Source: Thermoanaerobacterales bacterium (GTDB taxonomy: Bacteria > Bacillota > Thermosediminibacteria > Thermosediminibacterales > Tepidanaerobacteraceae). From it: 64,000 nt of DNA. The position numbers were made by a program, and so were the translations under genes. Position 1 is the stretch's first letter. The number at the start of each line of letters is the position of its first letter. Under the pieces are notes generated by a model. It searched no databases, was not told the DNA's origin, and was given only the letters and a program-made list of their open reading frames with translations. Positions 59,724-64,000 of the stretch are shown here, in pieces. Location: positions 1 to 64,000 of the forward strand of contig DUMA01000022.1 in NCBI GenBank assembly GCA_012840135.1, read 5' to 3'.

Positions 59724-61541
59724 ATGCCTGTTCAAAAAAAGAAGGTGCTGCTGGCTCCTCTTGATCCGGTGCATGATATCGGTTTGAAAATGATAAAAAG
59801 AGGCCTGGAACAGGCAGGGCATGAAACATTGCTTTTGCCACCGGATTATTCTCATGAGGAGATAATCAAGGCCATTATAGACAACAAAGCTGACGTGGTT
59901 TTGGTCAGCAGGACTCTTGGATATGGCGTAGCGGAGATTTTAGGGAAGTTTATCGACCTGGCTGAAGCTGCAGGCATAAGGGATAAGGTAAAAATTGGTA
60001 TCGGAGGCATGGCCATACGACCGGAGCTTGCTGCAGAACTCGGATTTGATGCTGGGTTTGGTCCTGGCACTACAGTGCAAGAAGCTCTTGCTTTTGTGGA
60101 AGGCCGTGAATATATTCCCGATGAAGTAAAGGGCAAAAAAATAAAAAAAGATATCACTGAAGGATATGACTATACCTTTAAGAACAAGTCCATAGAAAAA
60201 CTCCTTGACAGTATAGTTGACGGAATACTGGATTATGTAAGCGATAAAACCACTGCCGCCGTACAAAGGGCTGAACTGAGAAAAAAAATACTGGAATCGC
60301 AGAATGAATCCGAAAAGCAAAGTTTACGGATGGAGTACAGCAAACTGTGCGATGAAACCGTCAGAGCTTTTTATGATTCCGGCAAATACAGAGAAAAAAC
60401 GAGACCTCTATCCGAGGCGGAATTGACATCTCTGAATAATTACGTGCTGGAAGTTAATTCCAGAATGAATCCTTTGAAGCTGCAACACACAGAAGAAAAT
60501 CCTGTAGTATTTATTCAATACGGTACGGGATGCCCCTTCATGGATATAGCCCATATAAAATCATGTGAAGCATGGGGAGCCGATGGCGTTGTCCATTTTG
60601 ACCCATCCTGGGGGGCCAGGACGGAAGGATTTTTTGAAGGTTATATAACACACGAAGAAGATGGTTCGGTCATAACATATGAAAACCTGAAAGGAATTAA
60701 AGATTCTTTAAGCCCCTCTACACTATGGCAGGTCAGAGCCCACAGGGGTCTTAACACTCCGGAAACGGTATTGCTGGCAGGCAAGATAGGAGCAGATCTT
60801 ACAAAGATAAATATCGCCTACGGTTCTCTTGGAGGTGGCACTGATCCCGAAAGACTAACCGTGGATGCGGTCAGAGCTATCAAATATGCTGCTGAATACA
60901 ATATGCCTTTTGATGTAGTGACAAATGAAGAACTATGCGGTGTACCGGCATTTAAGGCTTTCGCAGGCATGCTAATAGTTTCAAAACTCGGGTTAAGACT
61001 TGGTGGCAGACCGATTTTGCAGCCTCTATTTTGCTATTCACCTGAAGTAATGGTAAGTGGTCAGATGGAAGACAATTATGTGGATTTCAACGCGGCAAAG
61101 ATTATGTGCCTCAGAAACATCGTAAATGCTCCCATATGGTGCGGTGCACCTATAGGTTTTTTGACGCAAACCGAAGACAGGGTGCAATCTTCCTTAATGA
61201 CAGCTCTGCATGCGTCACTCGCTTCTTCTCTTGGAGTTGATGCTATCTCTATAGCTTCGGCTGATGAAGCCTTTTCGGGAGGGCCAATTTCGGTTCCTGC
61301 AAGAATAGACACATTGAGGGCAACTCAATCGGCTTTTAGGTTTTTTGGCAAATCCGATATAGTTCCGACAAAATTTGCGGAAACTTGGGCCAGAGAAATC
61401 GAAAGTGGCATAGAAACAGTACTTGAATCTGTTGCAAAAAACGGCAACTTTGTGGATGCCCTGTATAAAGGCTTGCTGGGCAGCAGAGAAGAAGGAGCAT
61501 ATCCGGGAAGGGCCGGAAGTGGTACGGTAATAAAAAAATAA
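59724..61541 (+). CDS. Cobalamin-dependent mutase, OraE/KamD-like barrel with N-terminal B12 domain
   Basis: 605 residues from the ATG at 59724 (GGAGGGG 6 nt upstream). Residues 6-128 form a B12-binding domain: LDPVHDIGLK (His17 as the cobalt ligand), ADVVLVSRTLG and IGIGGMAIRPELAAELGFDAGFGPGT, very close to the OraE B12 domain. Residues 250-560 resemble the OraE barrel (EAWGADGVVHFDPSWGARTEGFFEG; SVPARIDTLRATQSAF), as does the end (NFVDALYKGLL...GSGTVIKK). In OraE the B12 domain is C-terminal. The PLP-binding Lys, 11 residues after the cobalt His in OraE and KamE, is not at that position here. Confidence 0.8.
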   Translation: MPVQKKKVLLAPLDPVHDIGLKMIKRGLEQAGHETLLLPPDYSHEEIIKAIIDNKADVVLVSRTLGYGVAEILGKFIDLAEAAGIRDKVKIGIGGMAIRPELAAELGFDAGFGPGTTVQEALAFVEGREYIPDEVKGKKIKKDITEGYDYTFKNKSIEKLLDSIVDGILDYVSDKTTAAVQRAELRKKILESQNESEKQSLRMEYSKLCDETVRAFYDSGKYREKTRPLSEAELTSLNNYVLEVNSRMNPLKLQHTEENPVVFIQYGTGCPFMDIAHIKSCEAWGADGVVHFDPSWGARTEGFFEGYITHEEDGSVITYENLKGIKDSLSPSTLWQVRAHRGLNTPETVLLAGKIGADLTKINIAYGSLGGGTDPERLTVDAVRAIKYAAEYNMPFDVVTNEELCGVPAFKAFAGMLIVSKLGLRLGGRPILQPLFCYSPEVMVSGQMEDNYVDFNAAKIMCLRNIVNAPIWCGAPIGFLTQTEDRVQSSLMTALHASLASSLGVDAISIASADEAFSGGPISVPARIDTLRATQSAFRFFGKSDIVPTKFAETWAREIESGIETVLESVAKNGNFVDALYKGLLGSREEGAYPGRAGSGTVIKK

Positions 61542-61557
61542 CTTTTGGAGGACCAAC

Positions 61558-62631
61558 ATGGCTTTTATAATAGGGGCAGCAGGAACTGCAAAAAATACCG
61601 GTAAAACCACAACTACTTCAGCCATTTTAGATGAGTTATATAGGGAAAACATTTTAATAGGTTTAACCAGCATAGGCTATGACGGTGAGGAAGTTGACAA
61701 TATTACCGGTTTGCCCAAACCGCGTCTTTTTTTAAAAAAAGGGTCAATTGTTGCAACAGCAGAAAAATGTCTTGCTGCCGGTAGTGCTGAATATAAGATA
61801 ATGGAATCAACGGATATTGTAACACCTCTGGGCAAGATAATGATTGTTAAAATTACTGAAGATGGGTTAGTAGTTATAGCAGGTCCCAATAAGAGCAGCG
61901 AACTGAGATGCATTTTAAATATGATGACTCAAAACTGGAAATGCGAGTTTATTATGGTAGACGGGGCTTTAAACCGAATAGCTCCCATGGTGGAAACCGA
62001 TGGTATAATTCTTGCAACAGGTGCTGCGAGAAATACCGATATCGATGAACTGGTTAGTGAAACCTGGGCTTACTGTGAATTATTCAACTTACCGGAAGTA
62101 AGCGCAGAAGAAAAAAATATAATTCATGAACAAACCAAAATTTGCCTGATTAAGCATGATGATATTATAAAAACCCTTGATTATGGCTCATTAATAGATA
62201 AAAAAAGCGTTGACAGTATTAAAGAACATATAAAAAAAATAACCACTATATATATCCCGGCGCTGCTTTCGGAAAACATGTTAAGAGAATTAAATCAAAC
62301 AATAGGCAGTCTGTGGGATGGTAAAATACTCATAGTAAGAGATCCCATAAAAATTGCAGCTGGCGGTAACCCCCAGAATGTAATATGTGAAATAAGTACT
62401 TTATTAAATTCAGGCGGCAAAATTAAGGTGTTTAAAAAGATGCCAATTTTAGCCATTAGCGTCAATCCTTTTTATCCACTTTATAGATATGAGAATAATA
62501 ACTACGAAGCAGGTTTTGTAGATGCAGATGAACTTTTTTCAAAGATGAAAAAAGCAGTCCCAGTACCGGTAGTGGATGTAAAAAGGCAAGGGGTAAATGT
62601 GTTGATATCATTGATAAAGACGCATTTTTAG
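61558..62631 (+). CDS. P-loop protein, candidate mutase reactivase or chaperone
   Basis: 357 residues. N-terminal Walker A GAAGTAKNTGKTTTTSAIL and a following IGLTSIGYDGEEVD block; GPNKSSELRCIL and FIMVDGALNRIAPMVETDGIILATGAA suggest a Walker B/switch arrangement like MobB or dethiobiotin-synthetase-type NTPases. Cobalamin aminomutases need ATP-dependent reactivases (for lysine 5,6-aminomutase, KamB/KamC; for others, EutA or DdrAB). A P-loop gene 16 nt after the mutase fits such a role. The link to KamB is only a suggestion from memory. Confidence 0.6.
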   Translation: MAFIIGAAGTAKNTGKTTTTSAILDELYRENILIGLTSIGYDGEEVDNITGLPKPRLFLKKGSIVATAEKCLAAGSAEYKIMESTDIVTPLGKIMIVKITEDGLVVIAGPNKSSELRCILNMMTQNWKCEFIMVDGALNRIAPMVETDGIILATGAARNTDIDELVSETWAYCELFNLPEVSAEEKNIIHEQTKICLIKHDDIIKTLDYGSLIDKKSVDSIKEHIKKITTIYIPALLSENMLRELNQTIGSLWDGKILIVRDPIKIAAGGNPQNVICEISTLLNSGGKIKVFKKMPILAISVNPFYPLYRYENNNYEAGFVDADELFSKMKKAVPVPVVDVKRQGVNVLISLIKTHF

Positions 62632-62647
62632 TAAAGAGGTGTCCTTT

Positions 62648-63328
62648 ATGGAAACGTTGGCTATAGTCGGAACAGGGAGGATGGGTTCTCTGCTGGCCAG
62701 AAAACTGTCAGGAAAATATAAACTAATACTTATTGATAAAGATATACGGCAGTGCGGACAGCTGGCCCGTGAGTTAGGAGTGGAAGGTATCATAGAATAC
62801 TCTATTCTTGCCAAAACTGATTTTATTATCTTAGCCTTACCCGCTTCAATTATCCCAGAGGCAATAAATGAAATAAAACCTTTTTTAAAACAGGAACATG
62901 TTTTAATAAATGTTTCCACAGACACCGGTTTAGAGGAATTTAATACTGTAAAGAACTTCTGCAAGCCTGTTTCAGCAAAAATTATCGGCCATGCACTTCA
63001 GATAGGGTTTGGGGAGCTCCCGCTAATAATAATAGATGGAGAAGATGAAAGAGCCCGCAATAAGACTGCTGAGATCTTCAGCAATATAGGGGCGGTCAAA
63101 TTCGGCTCTGAAAAAATTGTTGCGGATATTAATCATATTGCAAGTGAAGAAGGTATTAAGGCGGCATATAACATTCAAAATAAACTAAAGCAGATCGGTA
63201 TACCGGAAGAATATATCAGTTTTGCCATAAGGAACGTAGCGTGCGGTACCATGAACGCGTATTCTATAGGAGATGCAGGGCCTTTTGCACGGGAAATAAT
63301 AAAGAAGTTAAATCAAAAAAATGACTGA
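62648..63328 (+). CDS. Small NAD(P)-binding dehydrogenase-like protein
   Basis: 226 residues. N-terminal Rossmann motif LAIVGTGRMGSLLARKLSGKYKLILIDKD (GxGxxG with acidic D after strand 2, favouring NAD), LALPASIIPEAINEI, IGHALQIGFGELPLIIIDG and a helical C terminus. It resembles the prephenate-dehydrogenase / pyrroline-5-carboxylate-reductase side of the 6-phosphogluconate-dehydrogenase-like superfamily but is short. It is shorter than 2,4-diaminopentanoate dehydrogenase of the ornithine pathway as I recall it. Probably acts on the mutase product. Followed by a terminator. Confidence 0.7.
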   Translation: METLAIVGTGRMGSLLARKLSGKYKLILIDKDIRQCGQLARELGVEGIIEYSILAKTDFIILALPASIIPEAINEIKPFLKQEHVLINVSTDTGLEEFNTVKNFCKPVSAKIIGHALQIGFGELPLIIIDGEDERARNKTAEIFSNIGAVKFGSEKIVADINHIASEEGIKAAYNIQNKLKQIGIPEEYISFAIRNVACGTMNAYSIGDAGPFAREIIKKLNQKND

Positions 63329-63351
63329 TTCCGCTCTGGAATCAGTTTTTT
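63324..63351 (+). terminator. Terminator closing the mutase operon
   Basis: ACTGATTCC (63324-63332) pairs exactly with GGAATCAGT (63338-63346), followed by TTTTTT. Confidence 0.93.
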
Positions 63352-63432
63352 ATTCACCTATTTTTTCACCTATTTTACCTCTTTTGAATAGATTATTAAT
63401 GAACTTTATCTTTTTCAAAAGGGGTGAATGAA

Positions 63433-64000
63433 ATGGCTTTAAATTATTATTGTATAGATGCTGGTTCTCAGTACTGTCCGTGCCATCTGGCAAAGACTGA
63501 AAATTGTCTTATTTGCTCGATGATGCAGGGGAAAGAAATTTGCGACTGCAGATGGCAGGGAATTTGCGTATATCAAGAGTATATGTGGGCAGATGGTAAA
63601 ATAGAAGAAAGAAAAACAATACCGGCTTCTGTTGTCGAAAAGAATTTTTTAACAGACAAACTTGTTATCATTAAGATCTTTATCCCATTGGATTCTCTTG
63701 TCAGAGAATTAAATCAACCTGGAACTTTTGTCTTTTTAAGGTCCGAAGGTTCTCCAGAATACTATGATGTCCCGTTATGCGTTATGGATATAGATGAGTC
63801 AAATAAAATTTTGAGTTTTGCAGTAAATATAGTTGGTCCCAAGACAAAAGCCATAATCATGTCGGATAGCATGGTTTTAATGCGTGGTCCATACTGGAAT
63901 GGTCTTTTAGGTTTAAAACATATTAAGTCGAGCTACAGCAAACACTGGCTTATAATAGGAAGGGGAATAGGTCAGGCCTCCATAATCTCTGTGGTAAAGA
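63433..64000 (+). CDS. FAD/NAD-binding oxidoreductase-like protein with Cys-rich N terminus (partial)
   Basis: Open to the window edge, 189 codons visible. The ATG at 63433 follows AGGGGTG. The first 45 residues are cysteine-rich (QYCPCHLAKTENCLICS...ICDCRWQGIC), a likely iron-sulfur or zinc site. Then a flavodoxin-reductase-like beta barrel (PGTFVFLRS) and the start of a nucleotide-binding domain (WLIIGRGIGQASI). It resembles the sulfide/dihydroorotate-dehydrogenase-like FAD/NAD-binding proteins of spore-formers. It is separated from the mutase operon by a terminator. Confidence 0.65.
   Translation, partial: MALNYYCIDAGSQYCPCHLAKTENCLICSMMQGKEICDCRWQGICVYQEYMWADGKIEERKTIPASVVEKNFLTDKLVIIKIFIPLDSLVRELNQPGTFVFLRSEGSPEYYDVPLCVMDIDESNKILSFAVNIVGPKTKAIIMSDSMVLMRGPYWNGLLGLKHIKSSYSKHWLIIGRGIGQASIISVVK

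Noticed and set aside
59724-61541. Glutamate mutase or methylmalonyl-CoA mutase assignment
   Set aside because: The B12 motif, barrel blocks and C-terminal end read much closer to OraE; no MutS/MutL-type glutamate mutase partners or MeaB are adjacent.
61558-62631. Dethiobiotin synthetase or MobB assignment for the P-loop protein
   Set aside because: Only the Walker A region is similar; length, remaining sequence and lack of biotin or molybdenum genes nearby argue against it.

Overview
The window reads as one chromosome segment of a low-GC, Gram-positive, endospore-forming, anaerobic and probably thermophilic member of the Clostridia (Thermoanaerobacterales-like). The evidence is the dense set of sporulation genes (spoIIIAA-AH, spoIVB, spo0A, spoIIM, spoIIAA-AB-sigF, spoVAC-AD-AE, gerW), AT-rich codon use with many TTG/GTG starts behind strong GGAGG sites, an OLE RNA with its partner gene oapA (a pair known mainly from extremophilic Gram-positive anaerobes), and fermentation-type genes (2-hydroxyacyl-CoA-dehydratase-type activases, a cobalamin mutase). 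Nearly every gene is on the + strand. I see no rRNA, tRNA, insertion sequence, prophage or CRISPR array.

Layout. 0.2-6 kb: type IV pilus/pseudopilin genes (prepilin peptidase, four pilin-like proteins, ComFB-like, PilM-PilN-PilO). 6-9.3 kb: aroK, aroQ, an M24 peptidase, efp and a CD1247-type zinc-ribbon protein. 9.3-14.5 kb: the complete spoIIIA operon. 14.5-18.6 kb: asp23/amaP/DUF2273, nusB, xseAB, ispA. 18.7-19.3 kb: OLE RNA, then oapA, tlyA, a membrane-anchored PD-(D/E)XK-like protein, nadK, argR, recN, spoIVB and spo0A. 26.8-30.6 kb: steA-steB-GT4 and a DUF3866 gene. 30.8-40.4 kb: nudF, endoQ-like, spoIIM, xerD, deoB-punA-pdp (nucleoside salvage), dacF, spoIIAA-AB-sigF. 40.5-46.3 kb: a small membrane protein, dodecin, spoVAC-AD-AE, then a three-gene CoA-activase set. 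46.4-53 kb: lysine riboswitch and lysA, an M50 protease, scpAB, DUF2953, gerW, a MazG-like gene and dacB.

53.1-63.4 kb is the least explained region. It is an apparent amino-acid catabolic cluster: a conserved unknown, RidA, a fold-type-I PLP enzyme, an FAD/Cys-motif oxidoreductase, a transporter, an FCD-domain regulator, a 75-residue protein, a 605-residue cobalamin enzyme, a P-loop protein and a small NAD(P)-binding dehydrogenase. The 75-residue protein looks like the dimerisation domain of OraE/KamE-type aminomutases. The large protein carries an OraE-like B12 domain at its N terminus followed by an OraE-like barrel. The domain order is therefore rearranged relative to ornithine 4,5-aminomutase, and the short insert that carries the PLP-binding lysine in the known enzymes appears to be missing. 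A palindrome CTCATC-N3-GATGAG lies just upstream of both halves of this cluster and is a candidate operator for the local regulator. I consider this the best candidate for an undescribed system.

Regulation visible in the sequence: sigma-H-type promoters with the same 11-nt spacer at spo0A (with an overlapping 0A box) and spoIIAA; a sigma-E-type promoter at spoIIM; sigma-F/G-type promoters at spoIVB, dacF and the dodecin/spoVA set. At dacF, dacB and spoIIM (less clearly spoIVB) an inverted repeat has its left arm in the promoter region and its right arm at the Shine-Dalgarno sequence. This layout would silence read-through transcripts while leaving the gene's own transcript translatable. All family assignments come from reading motifs and from memory; no database search was run.
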